Origin: Pirellulaceae bacterium
GTDB taxonomy: Bacteria; Planctomycetota; Planctomycetia; Pirellulales; Pirellulaceae
Direction of reading: 5' to 3'
Assembly: GCA_019636375.1 (NCBI GenBank)
Contig: JAHBXS010000002.1
Span: 957,621 to 1,021,620 of the forward strand
DNA length: 64,000 bases
Translations under genes and position numbers: made by a program
Notes under the pieces: model-generated
Database searches by the model: none
What the model was told of the DNA's origin: nothing
The model's input: only the letters and a program-made list of their open reading frames with translations
Part shown: piece after piece, positions 43,575 through 53,051 of the stretch
Position numbering within the stretch: position 1 is the first letter of the stretch
Layout of the letters: each line of letters starts with the position of its first letter

Positions 43575-43922
43575 ATGGACAAGCTGCAACTTTTCAACAA
43601 CCTCGTTAACATGGCCTCGCTGGACGATAAATTCACCGACCAAGAGATCGAATTCTTGGTGTCCCGAGCCGAACGCTGGGGCATCCCGAACGACGAGTTT
43701 GAAACCATTCTGGTGGGGATTCACGAACAAGGGCCGACCTTTGAAATCCCCGCCGCTCAGTCAGATCGTCAAACCCTGCTCGAGGAAATGATTCGAATGA
43801 TGGCCGCCGATGGTGAATTAGCAGCGGTTGAAAAGGAACTATTGGCGACCGTCAGCGGGAAAATGGAGTTTTCGGCGGACGAGTTCAAGCTAATTCTTGA
43901 AGGGGTGATTGCAGGCCGATAG
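43575..43922 (+). CDS. TerB-like small protein
   Basis: A 115-residue acidic, all-helical protein resembling the TerB/DjlA N-terminal fold: LVNMASLDDKFTDQEIEFLVSRAERWGI and MAADGELAAVEKELLATVSG, each with the (A/M)-x-x-D-x-x-(F/L)-(T/A)-x-x-E pattern. TerB-like proteins bind divalent metals through these acidic turns. It stands alone, 73 bases upstream of tRNA-His. No function beyond this is clear. Confidence 0.72.
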   Translation: MDKLQLFNNLVNMASLDDKFTDQEIEFLVSRAERWGIPNDEFETILVGIHEQGPTFEIPAAQSDRQTLLEEMIRMMAADGELAAVEKELLATVSGKMEFSADEFKLILEGVIAGR

Positions 43923-43995
43923 TCGTTCGCAAGAATTGGGGCCAGCGTTGACCGAATCGACGGGGCTGGTTAGAATCATTTCCTGCCGAGTAGAT

Positions 43996-44070
43996 GGTGG
44001 CTGTAGCTCAATTGGTTAGAGCGTTGGATTGTGGCTCCAGAGGTTGTGGGTTCGATTCCCATCAGCCACC
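43996..44070 (+). tRNA. tRNA-His (GTG)
   Basis: The acceptor arms GTGGCTG and CAGCCAC pair perfectly, with the extra 5' G (43996) opposite C73 (44070), as in tRNA-His. The anticodon loop reads TTGTGGC, with anticodon GTG. The T-loop is TTCGATT. CCA is not encoded. The HlyD gene converges on it from 15 bases away. Confidence 0.97.
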
Positions 44071-44084
44071 CTGCTATTCATTTC

Positions 44085-45293
44085 TCATTCATTCTCAACT
44101 GTTTTTGCCTTGGCGGACACCCCGTCGGCCACTTGGTCGCTGGGATAAATCACCACAAGCTCGCCGGGCTGCAAGCCCGAAATGACTTCAGCGAATGCCG
44201 TACTGCGATGCCCAATTTCAACTCCCCGCTGCACCGCCCGATTTTCTTCGACAACGAAAACGTTCCATCTTCCACGCGACCGAAACAACGCCGCCGTGGG
44301 AACCTGAACAACATCGTCATGTTGCCAGATCACAATTTCGGCTTCGACCCGATAGCCGTCACCAAGGCTTTTGACACCTGTGATTTGCTCGTGAAAGTCG
44401 CCGATCACGTTGACGCGCTGTTCTTCCACGCCCAACGCGCTGATCTTTGTGAAGGCAGCGGGTTCGACTACCCGGACGGTCGCGGACAATGTTTCATCAC
44501 CACCCCAATGCAGCAAGCGAATTTCGTTTCCGGGAACAATTTTTACCGCGTCTGTACTTAAGACATCGATGACCACCTCCAGGTCTTGAGGGTTGCCGAC
44601 TTCCAACAGCGGAACACCGGGGAGTACCACGGAAGCGCTCTCTTGAAATACTCGTAAGACCATCCCATCAATCGGAGCCCGAATTTCAAAGTCTCGATCG
44701 CCTCCTGACTCGGCAGTGATCAGCCCAAGGGCGGCTTGAGCCTGCTCGTACTCGAAGCGAGCAATTTCCCGTTCGAACGTGGCGACTCGCAATTCTTCTT
44801 GGCGGGAACGTAGTGCTGCCTCCGCCGCCTCCAACTCCTCTGCGGGAATCGCGCCTGTTTCTCGTAGTCTTTTGGCGCGAGCGAACTGGGTTTCCGCCAA
44901 ATCATTGGCGACACGCGCCTGCTCGCGTCGCGCGTCAGCGCGGTCAATCATCAGCTTGGCCGCCGAAGCTCGGGCTTCGGTCTCGGCGACTTGGCGCGCG
45001 TCCAGCATCGACGGGTCACTCGGTCGTATAGTGGCTAACAACGTTTCGCTCCCCACAATCGCATCGCCACTTCGCAATTCGATTCGCAGCAACTGACCTG
45101 TGACGGGAGAGGAAACTTGATAGCGCTCGCGCACCCGTGTTACTCCATCCTCGTTGATCGTGACTTGTAACAGACCACGGCGAACCCGCACGACCTCGAC
45201 CGCGACAGGATCGGGAAGTAGCGCATAAATTGTCCCGGCGGCTATCACCGCAACCACTCCCAGCCATAACAACCAGCTTCTGATATTCTTCAA
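44085..45293 (-). CDS. Periplasmic adaptor (HlyD/RND-MFP family)
   Basis: A 402-residue membrane-fusion protein linking an inner-membrane ABC transporter to the outer membrane. The N-terminal anchor is SWLLWLGVVAVIAAGTIYALL. A lipoyl/barrel half is split by a long coiled-coil hairpin (about 105-190, rich in ARVANDLAETQFARAKRLRE and EELEAAEAALRSRQEELRVA). The second lipoyl half holds IRAPIDGMVLRVFQESASVV. A beta-barrel then follows. It is the last gene of an ABC operon; the FtsX gene ends six bases upstream. Confidence 0.9.
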   Translation of the reverse strand: MKNIRSWLLWLGVVAVIAAGTIYALLPDPVAVEVVRVRRGLLQVTINEDGVTRVRERYQVSSPVTGQLLRIELRSGDAIVGSETLLATIRPSDPSMLDARQVAETEARASAAKLMIDRADARREQARVANDLAETQFARAKRLRETGAIPAEELEAAEAALRSRQEELRVATFEREIARFEYEQAQAALGLITAESGGDRDFEIRAPIDGMVLRVFQESASVVLPGVPLLEVGNPQDLEVVIDVLSTDAVKIVPGNEIRLLHWGGDETLSATVRVVEPAAFTKISALGVEEQRVNVIGDFHEQITGVKSLGDGYRVEAEIVIWQHDDVVQVPTAALFRSRGRWNVFVVEENRAVQRGVEIGHRSTAFAEVISGLQPGELVVIYPSDQVADGVSAKAKTVENE

Positions 45294-45299
45294 GGCCCC

Positions 45300-47666
45300 T
45301 TACTCCCGAGTTTTCAAAACTGCAATCAAATCGAGTTGGCGAATTCGCTGCAAAACTACCCACCCGGACAATCCAGAAGCCACGACCACAACCAATGCCG
45401 CAAACCCGTAAGTTGTCCGCTCGATGATCAAAGGAATTCGATAAATTTCTGTGTCTAACCCGGTCACCAAAATCGCCGCCAATCCGTATCCGATTAGCCA
45501 TCCCAGCGGAATTGCTGCGAAAGTCAAGATGGCTAACTCACCCAATAAAATCAAGCTGACTTCGTATTGTGTGAACCCAATGACCCGCAACGTCGCCAAC
45601 TCGCGACTCTGCTCGGCCAGTGAAATTCGGGCACTGTTATAGACCACGCCAACCGCAATCACAATCGAAAACAGGATATTGAATGTCCGCATCATCAAAA
45701 TATTTTCGGCAATGGTATCTTCGAAGCTTTGCAACATCGCTCGCTTGAGCATCACGCCACCGACCTGCGGGATTTGTTTAAGCCGTGCGAAGAGACTGGG
45801 CTCAACATCTGCCTCGGTCCCTAAAAATGCTCCGGAAATCAATTCCGACTCGTTCATCAGTCGCTGCAAGGCACGGCGATTCATGTAGGCATTCACGCCG
45901 CCGTATTCGGTAATGATCCCCGTGACTATCAGGTCGCGGATCGGTCGTGAGCCCTCCAAAACGGAGAGGGTCACTGATTCTCCGAGGGTAACCCCCAAGA
46001 TCTGGGCCAGTTTGTCGTTCAGCACGATACCTTCTTCGGGCAACACAAATGGTTGCTCGTCGATATTCAGCAGGCGAAACATCTCCCCTTCTCCATCGAG
46101 CCCCATCACGGCGACGCGACGCCAGCGATGACCGTGGCGAATATTCGTCGCGACCGCTCGAAACGGCTGCACCTGGGTGACTCCAGGAAGTTGTTGCAAA
46201 TCAAAGCGCGCGGTCGAGGAAGTCGGTTCCACAAATGAAACGGTCACTTGCTGTCGTTGAGCCAAACGAAATTGGAAATTGATGATGTAACGAATTGCGT
46301 CGAGCGAAAAACTCCCCAGCATCAAGATCGCGACACTCATCGCCACGCCGAGGATTGCCGTCAGCGACTTGATCGGCTTTCGTTCTATCTGACGGAGGAT
46401 CATTCGGGCGATCTGAGGCACGAATCGTGCCAGCCCAATCCGCTCGATCAAGGTCGGACCATATTTGGGAGGGGGCTCGGGTCGCATCGCCTCGGCGGGT
46501 GGCAAACTTACCGCTCGGCGAACCGCAGCCAAAGCCCCCAGACTGGCTGCCGCAAAACTAACGGTCAACGCACCCAACACCACTCGCGGCGGCATCATGA
46601 CTTCGAATGTCGGGAATTGATACAGTTCAGAATAAATCCTGGTTAACCCCCGCGCCAGCCAATAGCCAAACAACGTCCCGAGAACCGCTCCCACCAAAGC
46701 GATCAACAGAACCATCTTGAGGTAATGCCAGCCAATCGCTGATTTGCTATACCCGAATGCCTTGAGCGCCGCGATTTGTTCCCGCTGCAATCCCACCACC
46801 CGGGCCAGGACGACATTTAAGAGAAACGCCGCCACCCCCAAAAAAATGGTCGGTGCAATCAGGGCCATCGTGCTCAACTGACGAATCTCGTCGCTGATGT
46901 AAGCGTGTGACGTTTGTTGTGCTCGTCCGTAGGCCCCCGTACAACCATACGGCTCAAGGAGGCGATCAATGTGACCAATCACTCGTTGTTCATTGGCACC
47001 GCGTTCCATCAAAAAGGAGACATCATTGAAGGCCCCGGACATTTCAAAGGCTGCCGCCATCTGCCGCTCATTCATCCAAAACACACCAAAGCGACGATGA
47101 TCGGGGAGCAAACTTCCGGGCTGGATTTGGATGATGTACTCGGGAGTCAAAGCAACACCGACAACGGTCAAATCTTGCTGCTTGCCGTTGATAATTCCGC
47201 GAATCGTCGACCCCAACTCAAGCTGGTGTGCTTCGACAAACGATTTTGATGCCAGGACTTCTTGTGGCCGATCTGGATCGAGCATTCTTCCGCGAATCAA
47301 GTAAAGATCGTTCAGTGCCGGTCGCACATGATCCGGAACTGAAATAAATCGTCCCATTGCCGGCTCATTCATTCCGGGCACATCGAGGGAAACTTGCGCC
47401 ACAATGCGCGGATAAACGCGAGCCACGCCCGGAATTTCTTCTAGCCTTGCTACCAGATTGAGCGGCACCCGTTTGGCGGTAGCAAAAATCTCTGCGAAGC
47501 GATAGCGAACATAGTAGTCCCGCTGACTGCCGGATAGGGAAAAGAGGGCGCTGAGGGCCATGATAAACATCGCGACACCAGCCGCCATCACCAGGGCAAT
47601 CGCAAAAGCCTGGCTTTTGATCTGGCCCAAATCCCGCAGCAGCTTGCGATCCAGCATCGAAATCAT
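45300..47666 (-). CDS. FtsX/MacB-type ABC transporter permease
   Basis: A 788-residue permease with two FtsX domains. The N-terminal helix is SQAFAIALVMAAGVAMFIMAL, followed by a large MacB-like periplasmic domain. Then come two sets of three helices (TMALIAPTIFLGVAAFLLNVVLARVV, then LIALVGAVLGTLFGYWLARG; and near the C-terminus NILFSIVIAVGVVYNSARISL, ELAILTFAAIPLGWLIGYGLAA, FAALVVVVASGLSGWVVL). This 2x4-helix form exports lipids or molecules in the DevC/MacB style. The ATPase gene ends four bases upstream. Confidence 0.9.
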   Translation of the reverse strand: MISMLDRKLLRDLGQIKSQAFAIALVMAAGVAMFIMALSALFSLSGSQRDYYVRYRFAEIFATAKRVPLNLVARLEEIPGVARVYPRIVAQVSLDVPGMNEPAMGRFISVPDHVRPALNDLYLIRGRMLDPDRPQEVLASKSFVEAHQLELGSTIRGIINGKQQDLTVVGVALTPEYIIQIQPGSLLPDHRRFGVFWMNERQMAAAFEMSGAFNDVSFLMERGANEQRVIGHIDRLLEPYGCTGAYGRAQQTSHAYISDEIRQLSTMALIAPTIFLGVAAFLLNVVLARVVGLQREQIAALKAFGYSKSAIGWHYLKMVLLIALVGAVLGTLFGYWLARGLTRIYSELYQFPTFEVMMPPRVVLGALTVSFAAASLGALAAVRRAVSLPPAEAMRPEPPPKYGPTLIERIGLARFVPQIARMILRQIERKPIKSLTAILGVAMSVAILMLGSFSLDAIRYIINFQFRLAQRQQVTVSFVEPTSSTARFDLQQLPGVTQVQPFRAVATNIRHGHRWRRVAVMGLDGEGEMFRLLNIDEQPFVLPEEGIVLNDKLAQILGVTLGESVTLSVLEGSRPIRDLIVTGIITEYGGVNAYMNRRALQRLMNESELISGAFLGTEADVEPSLFARLKQIPQVGGVMLKRAMLQSFEDTIAENILMMRTFNILFSIVIAVGVVYNSARISLAEQSRELATLRVIGFTQYEVSLILLGELAILTFAAIPLGWLIGYGLAAILVTGLDTEIYRIPLIIERTTYGFAALVVVVASGLSGWVVLQRIRQLDLIAVLKTRE

Positions 47667-47670
47667 GGGC

Positions 47671-48414
47671 TCACCATTTCAATTCACTGGGGGAGACTTG
47701 GACAGGATTCTGCTCAATCGAATGAACACGCCCGTCAGATAAATGGACCACGCGATGAGACATCTTGGCGATCACGGCGTTGTGGGTAATCACGGCGGTC
47801 GTCGTCCCTAGCTCGCGATTGACTCGTTGAATGGCCTCCAGCACCAAGATTCCCGTTGAGACATCGAGAGCCCCTGTCGGCTCGTCGCACAGGAGGACCG
47901 CAGGCCGTTTAGCGATGGCCCTTGCGATCGCCACCCGCTGTTGTTCGCCTCCCGACAATTGGGCCGGAAAGTGATCGCGGCGATGGTGCATGTTGACGAG
48001 CTCAAGAGCTTCGCCAGGGTCCATCGGTGCCTCTGAAATCTCAGTGATCAGCGCCACGTTTTCGAGGGCCGTTAAACTGGGGATCAAGTTGTAAAACTGA
48101 AACACAAAACCAACGTTGGACCGTCGAAAACGTGTCAGTTCGGCATCGCTCCAAGCCGTCAGCTCTTGATTTCGATAGAAGACATGTCCACTGGTCGGCG
48201 TGTCCAGACCGCCAAGGATGTTCAACAAGGTAGACTTGCCGCTGCCCGACGCCCCGAGCAGCACAATGAACTCGCCGGCGTGCAACTCCAAGTCGATCCC
48301 GCGCAAGGCCTCGACTTTGACGTCACCCATTTGGTACACCTTCGTCACGCCTTGAGCCTTGAAAACCGGGGGCGCTTCGTTGCTCGTCGTGGGTGGCTGG
48401 AACGAGGCAGGCAT
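47671..48414 (-). CDS. ABC transporter ATP-binding protein (LolD/MacB type)
   Basis: A 247-residue ATPase partnering the permease and adaptor genes. It has Walker A ([18 protein letters not shown]), a Q-loop in [20 protein letters not shown], the signature [19 protein letters not shown], Walker B ([12 protein letters not shown]) and the H-loop in [12 protein letters not shown]. The N-terminal 17 residues are an extra flexible extension. The operon is ATPase, permease, adaptor. It follows rhamnulokinase on the same strand by 16 bases, which could extend the operon. Confidence 0.94.
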   Translation of the reverse strand: MPASFQPPTTSNEAPPVFKAQGVTKVYQMGDVKVEALRGIDLELHAGEFIVLLGASGSGKSTLLNILGGLDTPTSGHVFYRNQELTAWSDAELTRFRRSNVGFVFQFYNLIPSLTALENVALITEISEAPMDPGEALELVNMHHRRDHFPAQLSGGEQQRVAIARAIAKRPAVLLCDEPTGALDVSTGILVLEAIQRVNRELGTTTAVITHNAVIAKMSHRVVHLSDGRVHSIEQNPVQVSPSELKW

Positions 48415-48430
48415 GGGAGGCTCCGCAGAT

Positions 48431-49876
48431 TTAACTTACTTGCTCTGGATGATAGACCTGCATCTCGCGGACTCCTGAGTGTACCGCTTGTCGAAGATCG
48501 GCCAGGTCTTTCAACTCCCCAAGTGCAAGAGCCTGCACCAAGCCGTTGCCGAGCGCCGTGGCTTCATAAGGTCCAGCGATCACAGTGCGGCCTGTTGCGG
48601 CGGCGGTCAGACGATTTAACAAGTCGTTCCGCGCTCCGCCACCAACCAAATGAATTTTGGCAAAATGACCCCCGGTCGCCTTTTCCATCCGGTCCAGCGT
48701 CTGCCGGTAGGCGTCGGCTAAACTATCCAACGCACAGCGGACCGTTTGTGCAGGGGTCTCGGGAACCGGCTGCCCCATTTCTCTCGCAAGTCGAGCGATC
48801 TTGGCGGGCATCTCGCCGGGGGATTGAAAGTCTGGCCAAGTGGTATCGATGATCGTACGATTCGGTTCGGCAGCCTCCGCCAGTTTCGTCAACTCGGTGT
48901 AGTCGAGCCCCATCCCTTGCGACTCCCATTCGCGGCGACATTCCTGGACGAGCCACAGACCGGCGATGTTTTTGAGAAAGCGAATCTTGCCCCCGACGCC
49001 AACTTCGTTCGTAAACATCGCCGCCTGAGCTTCCGAATTGGTCAAACACTCGTCAAGCTCACAGCCGAGCAGTGACCAGGTTCCACTTGAAAGGTAACAC
49101 CAATCATCTCCCGCCAGTGCCGGAACCGCCGCAACTGCACTGGCCGTGTCGTGCGAACCGGGTGTGATGACTTTGACAGTGGAGGATAAACCTGTCTGAC
49201 GAGCGACCTGCGGTTGAAGTTTTCCCAGCAGCGTGCCCGCAGGGACAATCTCACTGAGCGGATGCTGCGGAATCCCCAGCGGCTCCAGTAACTCGCGAGC
49301 CCAGTCTCCTGTGCGGGGATCGACCATTTGACTGGTTGAGGCAATTGTCCGCTCGACAGCAATCTCACCCGACAACCAGTAGTGAAACAAATCGGGCATA
49401 AATATCAGATGAGCCGCTGCATCGACAAGTTCTGGGTCTAGCGAAACGGTCGCAAACAGCGAGTACAGCGAATTGATCGGCATCATTTGAATGCCGGTCG
49501 TTTGATAGATGCGTTCGACCGACAGACGCTTGACAGCCTCTTCGTAAAAGGGCCCATTGCGTGGATCGCGATAGGCATGGGGGAGCCCCACCAACTCGCC
49601 TCGCCGATTGAGCAGGCACCAATCAACGCCCCAGGTATCGACACCGACGGAAGCGATCTCGTGCCCTTGTTTACTGGCCCAAGTAGCCGCTTCTTTCAAG
49701 CCCTGGATAATTTCACTCCAGATTTGCGCGACGTTCCAATGCAAACCTGTCGGGAGTTCGACGGGACGATGCCCAAAGCGATGACACTCTTCAAAGTGCA
49801 ACGCCCCCGCTTCTAATCCGACAGCAATCACCCGTCCTGATTCTGCCCCTAAATCGACTGCCAAATGAACTTGCAT
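48431..49876 (-). CDS. rhaB: Rhamnulokinase
   Basis: A FGGY-family sugar kinase that phosphorylates L-rhamnulose for aldolase cleavage. It starts [20 protein letters not shown] and reads [18 protein letters not shown]. The typical [16 protein letters not shown] (ATPase and sugar-binding) is followed by [25 protein letters not shown] and the C-terminal [23 protein letters not shown]. The length of 481 residues fits RhaB. The matching rhamnulose-phosphate aldolase is 10 kb away (59568-61772), so the pathway is split. Confidence 0.92.
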   Translation of the reverse strand: MQVHLAVDLGAESGRVIAVGLEAGALHFEECHRFGHRPVELPTGLHWNVAQIWSEIIQGLKEAATWASKQGHEIASVGVDTWGVDWCLLNRRGELVGLPHAYRDPRNGPFYEEAVKRLSVERIYQTTGIQMMPINSLYSLFATVSLDPELVDAAAHLIFMPDLFHYWLSGEIAVERTIASTSQMVDPRTGDWARELLEPLGIPQHPLSEIVPAGTLLGKLQPQVARQTGLSSTVKVITPGSHDTASAVAAVPALAGDDWCYLSSGTWSLLGCELDECLTNSEAQAAMFTNEVGVGGKIRFLKNIAGLWLVQECRREWESQGMGLDYTELTKLAEAAEPNRTIIDTTWPDFQSPGEMPAKIARLAREMGQPVPETPAQTVRCALDSLADAYRQTLDRMEKATGGHFAKIHLVGGGARNDLLNRLTAAATGRTVIAGPYEATALGNGLVQALALGELKDLADLRQAVHSGVREMQVYHPEQVS

Positions 49877-50135
49877 GATTGCTAATCAAATCTTGAAAAT
49901 TTACCGAAGACCGACGAGGATGAGCGCGAGCGTTTTCACCTCTCGTCCATCACCTCTCTTCATTCTACACGATTACTTCGGCGTTAAGCTCACCACACCT
50001 GATCATCGAGGCAAACCTTGAAATTTGCATGAGCCTCTACATCAGTCGGCTCATTTCACCATGCTGATCAGTGAACATTTAGTCGTCTAAGTCTGCGGGC
50101 AAACCCGGCCAACCTGGCGGGCAATTAGGGCCCGT
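49877..50135. other. Intergenic region with no gene seen
   Basis: About 260 bases between rhaB and a tiny gene. It includes a small palindrome near 50010-50040 (GAGGC...GCCTC). No coding frame has protein-like features. Confidence 0.4.
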
Positions 50136-50294
50136 TCACGAAGGGAGCCCCGATTTTGGCAAGACAAAAAAGTAGACCAGAATCCACATCACAAAAATGG
50201 ACAAGAAGACAACGGTCTCCATCCAATTCCCACCCCTTACAACCCTGCGGGGTCGGGGTGAAACGGATTCAGGTTGGGTAGGTATTTCTTCCAT
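50136..50294 (-). CDS. Very small single-pass membrane protein
   Basis: This 52-residue frame was found directly in the sequence. It begins MEEIPTQPES, then basic residues (PRPRRVVRGGNW), then one strongly hydrophobic helix (METVVFLSIFVMWILVYFFV) and a short tail LPKSGLPS. The pattern (polar, positive, helix) is that of a real membrane peptide. It lies 88 bases downstream of the sulfide:quinone oxidoreductase gene on the same strand, so it may close that operon. No family is known to me. The ribosome site is weak. Confidence 0.55.
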   Translation of the reverse strand: MEEIPTQPESVSPRPRRVVRGGNWMETVVFLSIFVMWILVYFFVLPKSGLPS

Positions 50295-50381
50295 CAGCTT
50301 TTCAAAAGGTTAGTTGGCGATCATTTAAATGCGATTCACGGCTTTGCAGTCTGTCCGTAAAACCGCCGGGCACTTCTCACC

Positions 50382-51563
50382 TCACGCCCGCCCACGCAAC
50401 ATGCCGCTCCAGTACAAACGGGGCAACAGATATTTTTTCAATAAGTACATGCTATACCGTTCCTTCGACTGGTCAAATGGAAACGTCTCTTCCGGTTTTA
50501 AATCGTAATCAAATTCCGCCAAGATCAAGCTTTTGTAGCCCGTCACCAACGGGCACGAGGTGTAGCCTCCGTATTTTGCCGTAGGCGATTTGCCGTCCAA
50601 CTGTGCGAGGAGATTGGCAACAGCGACGGGAGCCTGTTTGCGGATGGCGGCACCGGTCTTCGACGTGGGAAGGCTCGACGCATCTCCCAATGAGAAGATA
50701 TTGGAAAACTTGTTGTGCCGGAGGCTTTGTTTATCGACGTCACACCAGCCAGCCGCATCGGCCAAAGGGCTCTCGGCCAAGAATTTCGGCGGTCCCATCT
50801 TGGGGGTCACGTGCAACATGTCGTATTTGATCGTGACCGTTTGATCTGTTTCGAGAATTTGAAATACCGCCTCATGCTCGGCGGGTCGGACCTCGATCAA
50901 ATCGTGTTTGAAATGGGTCACGATTCCCCGGCGTGAAATCGTTTTCTCCAATGCCGTCGCATATTTGTCAACTTGAAAAATTCGGGGTTGGGCAGATGCA
51001 AAAACGACTTGGCATTTGTCGCGAATCCCTTGGCGGCGAAAGTAGTCTTCGGCAAGGTAGCAAATCTTTTGGGGGCCACCCCCACACTTAACGGCTCCGA
51101 ACGGATGAGTGAATAGGGCCGTGCCGCCGCGAAACTTTCGTAACTGCTCCCAGGTCGAATTGACAGTCTCGAAGCTGTAGTTGCTGCAAATGTTGTGCTG
51201 CCCCACGTTGCCGGCCAAACCACGGATCGCATCCCATTTGAGCTGGATACCAGGGCAAACCACGAGAGCATCGTAAGCAATTTGTTTTTTGCCACGTGTG
51301 ACGACGACGTTTCGCCCGGGCTCGAAGGCTTCGACAAAATCCCGCTCCCAGGTCGCTCCGCGCGGAATGTAGTCTTCCTCCCGGCGCTCGGAGGCTTCGC
51401 GGGGGAACACGCCGGCACCAACCAACGTCCATAACGGTTGATAGTAATGTTTGTCGGAAGGCTCGACGATCGTGACCTGCAAGCTCTTACGTTTTCGCAG
51501 TAACTGAGCAGCAACCGTCAGGCCCGCAGCACCGCCGCCGACAATCACAACACGCTGACTCAT
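50382..51563 (-). CDS. Sulfide:quinone oxidoreductase, type II (SQOR-like)
   Basis: A flavoprotein that oxidises sulfide to (per)sulfide sulfur and reduces quinone. AAGGAGAAGG lies before the ATG at 51563, giving 393 residues. The FAD motif is VVIVGGGAAGLTVAAQL. Redox cysteines appear in VCPGIQLKWD, PFGAVKCGGGPQKICYLAED and TSCPLVTGYKSLILAEFDYD. The KCGGGPQKI and CPLVTGY stretches resemble the mitochondrial SQOR type. The C-terminal part ends with LPRLYWSGMLRGRA. It is part of the sulfide operon, with a persulfide dioxygenase-rhodanese upstream. Confidence 0.88.
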   Translation of the reverse strand: MSQRVVIVGGGAAGLTVAAQLLRKRKSLQVTIVEPSDKHYYQPLWTLVGAGVFPREASERREEDYIPRGATWERDFVEAFEPGRNVVVTRGKKQIAYDALVVCPGIQLKWDAIRGLAGNVGQHNICSNYSFETVNSTWEQLRKFRGGTALFTHPFGAVKCGGGPQKICYLAEDYFRRQGIRDKCQVVFASAQPRIFQVDKYATALEKTISRRGIVTHFKHDLIEVRPAEHEAVFQILETDQTVTIKYDMLHVTPKMGPPKFLAESPLADAAGWCDVDKQSLRHNKFSNIFSLGDASSLPTSKTGAAIRKQAPVAVANLLAQLDGKSPTAKYGGYTSCPLVTGYKSLILAEFDYDLKPEETFPFDQSKERYSMYLLKKYLLPRLYWSGMLRGRA

Positions 51564-51632
51564 GGACCTTCTCCTTAGTTGATTAAAAATCGAGATGAAC
51601 CATTCGGGCTTCACAACGACGAGGCGAAAACT

Positions 51633-52064
51633 TTAATGCGGCAACATCGGCTTCAAAACTGCGTACAGATAGACACCGAGAACCGCTCCTAATAGTGTAA
51701 ACCAAGCCATCCACTCTAGGCCACCAATTTGAGCGTAAATCGGACCTGGACAGGCTCCGGTCATGGACCAACCCGCCCCAAAACAAATACCCCCAATAAT
51801 CACGCCGGGATGGAATGGTTTTGGTTTGTATTTGATGGCCTCGCCCGACAATCCGCGAGCCTGAATCCCTTTCAAAATCGCCAGCGACACCGCCGCGACC
51901 ACAATTGCCGTCGTGATGATCAAGTACATGTGGGCCTCCCGGAAGAGGAACATGTCGTGTACCCGCTCCCAACGCACTACTTCCGCTTTGGTCATGACGA
52001 TCCCAAAGTAGGTCCCTAAAATCAAAGCCACGGTCCCGTGCCAATATCGATTACTGCCGATCAT
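51633..52064 (-). CDS. YeeE/YedE-type membrane protein, DUF6691 form
   Basis: A 143-residue protein from the ATG at 52064, preceded by AAGGAAC. Four to five hydrophobic segments are seen (WHGTVALILGTYFGIVM, YLIITTAIVVAAVSLAIL, GVIIGGICFGAGWSMTGACPG, MAWFTLLGAVLGVYLYAVL). The G-A-C-P-G signature has the cysteine used to pass sulfur. YeeE/YedE proteins import thiosulfate or other sulfur species. It pairs with the gene at 52436; between them lies a tandem repeat element. A second frame in the same DNA is a shadow. Confidence 0.85.
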   Translation of the reverse strand: MIGSNRYWHGTVALILGTYFGIVMTKAEVVRWERVHDMFLFREAHMYLIITTAIVVAAVSLAILKGIQARGLSGEAIKYKPKPFHPGVIIGGICFGAGWSMTGACPGPIYAQIGGLEWMAWFTLLGAVLGVYLYAVLKPMLPH

Positions 52065-52134
52065 TAGATTGTTCCTTGTTATGTTCAAGCCGTCCGAAAA
52101 GTCTTAATTCTTTATTCAAATCCGAGAAGTAGCC

Positions 52135-52272
52135 GTAGGGTGTGTGCAGCAAGTCGCATCAGAAATGGTGTGTTGCGTCGACACGATGATGAATTAGCTC
52201 GCAGCCTTCGATACTCAAAGTCACCGACTTGCGGAACACACCACTTACACTTGCCGACTCCACACACCCTAC
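52135..52272. repeat. GTAGGGTGTGTG cruciform element, tandem copy 3a (inverted)
   Basis: A 138-base copy in the opposite orientation to the copies at 9371 and 32096. It ends ATAC/CACACCCTAC-type, with inner arms AAGTCGCATCAGAAATGGTG and CGGAACACACC. Confidence 0.9.
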
Positions 52273-52283
52273 AATCTGCAGCC

Positions 52284-52421
52284 GTAGGGTGTGTGCAGCA
52301 AGTCGCATCAGAAATGGTGTGTTGCGTCGGCACGATGATGAATTAGCTCGCAGCCTTCGATACTCAAAGTCACCGACTTGCGGAACACACCACTTACACT
52401 TGCCGACTCCACACACCCTAC
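52284..52421. repeat. GTAGGGTGTGTG cruciform element, tandem copy 3b (inverted)
   Basis: A near-exact duplicate of 52135-52272 with a 149-base period; I see one difference (TCGACACG against TCGGCACG). The high identity suggests recent duplication. The pair interrupts the two YeeE/YedE-type genes. Confidence 0.92.
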
Positions 52422-52435
52422 AGTCTAGGGTCCCC

Positions 52436-52942
52436 TTATTCCAAGCCGAGAAATGTCCCGAACAAGAATCCGCCCAAACCCCAGGTCACCGCGAGGCCAC
52501 CAATAAAGAAGCAAACGGTCGCGACCAAGCTGGGCCAATTTAGATTGGCGATTCCAGTGATCGCATGACCCGAAGTACAGCCCCCGGCATACCTCGCACC
52601 GAAGCCGACTAATGCCCCTCCGACCAGGAGCAGCACTGCCCCGGGCCATGAGCGAAAGTTGCTCGGCAAAAACTGCACCGGTTCACTTGCGAGCCATTGG
52701 GAAGCGATCCACCCACCTGCTGCCATCCCCAGCACAAATAGCAACGTCCAAGCGTGTGCCTGTCGATCATGGCTACGAAAATATTCGAGATTGGAGTTGG
52801 GAGTAATCGTGCAACTCAATTGTTGCAAACTGGTTGAAACTCCAAACCACTTCCCGGTCAACAGCCACAATACTGGCACCGTCAAGCCGATCAGAATTCC
52901 CGAGAGCCACCAGGGCCACGGTTGTGTCATTAGCCAATCCAT
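52436..52942 (-). CDS. YeeE/YedE family sulfur transporter half
   Basis: A 168-residue membrane protein. The ATG at 52942 is chosen because TGGAG precedes it and family members start with MDWLM-like sequence followed by PWPWWLSGILIGLTVP; longer frames to 53020 exist. Hydrophobic segments occur at WWLSGILIGLTVPVLWLL, WTLLFVLGMAAGGWIASQW, PGAVLLLVGGALVGFGARYAGGC, SLVATVCFFIGGLAVT. The G-G-C-T-S-G-H signature holds the transport cysteine. Together with the DUF6691 protein it forms a split YeeE-type transporter near sulfide-oxidation enzymes. Confidence 0.88.
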   Translation of the reverse strand: MDWLMTQPWPWWLSGILIGLTVPVLWLLTGKWFGVSTSLQQLSCTITPNSNLEYFRSHDRQAHAWTLLFVLGMAAGGWIASQWLASEPVQFLPSNFRSWPGAVLLLVGGALVGFGARYAGGCTSGHAITGIANLNWPSLVATVCFFIGGLAVTWGLGGFLFGTFLGLE

Positions 52943-53051
52943 AAATTTCTCCACTACAAAAAATTTCATTGAAATCGATCCCAGATGAGAGCGCACAGGG
53001 AGCCCGCTGCTTTGGTTCATCCACCGAGATCAGGTTACAGCCAGTTGTTGA

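Noticed and set aside
51583..52044. A minus-strand protein of 153 residues overlapping the DUF6691 gene
   Set aside because: It is a shadow frame. The overlapping DUF6691 frame has the family features and a ribosome site.
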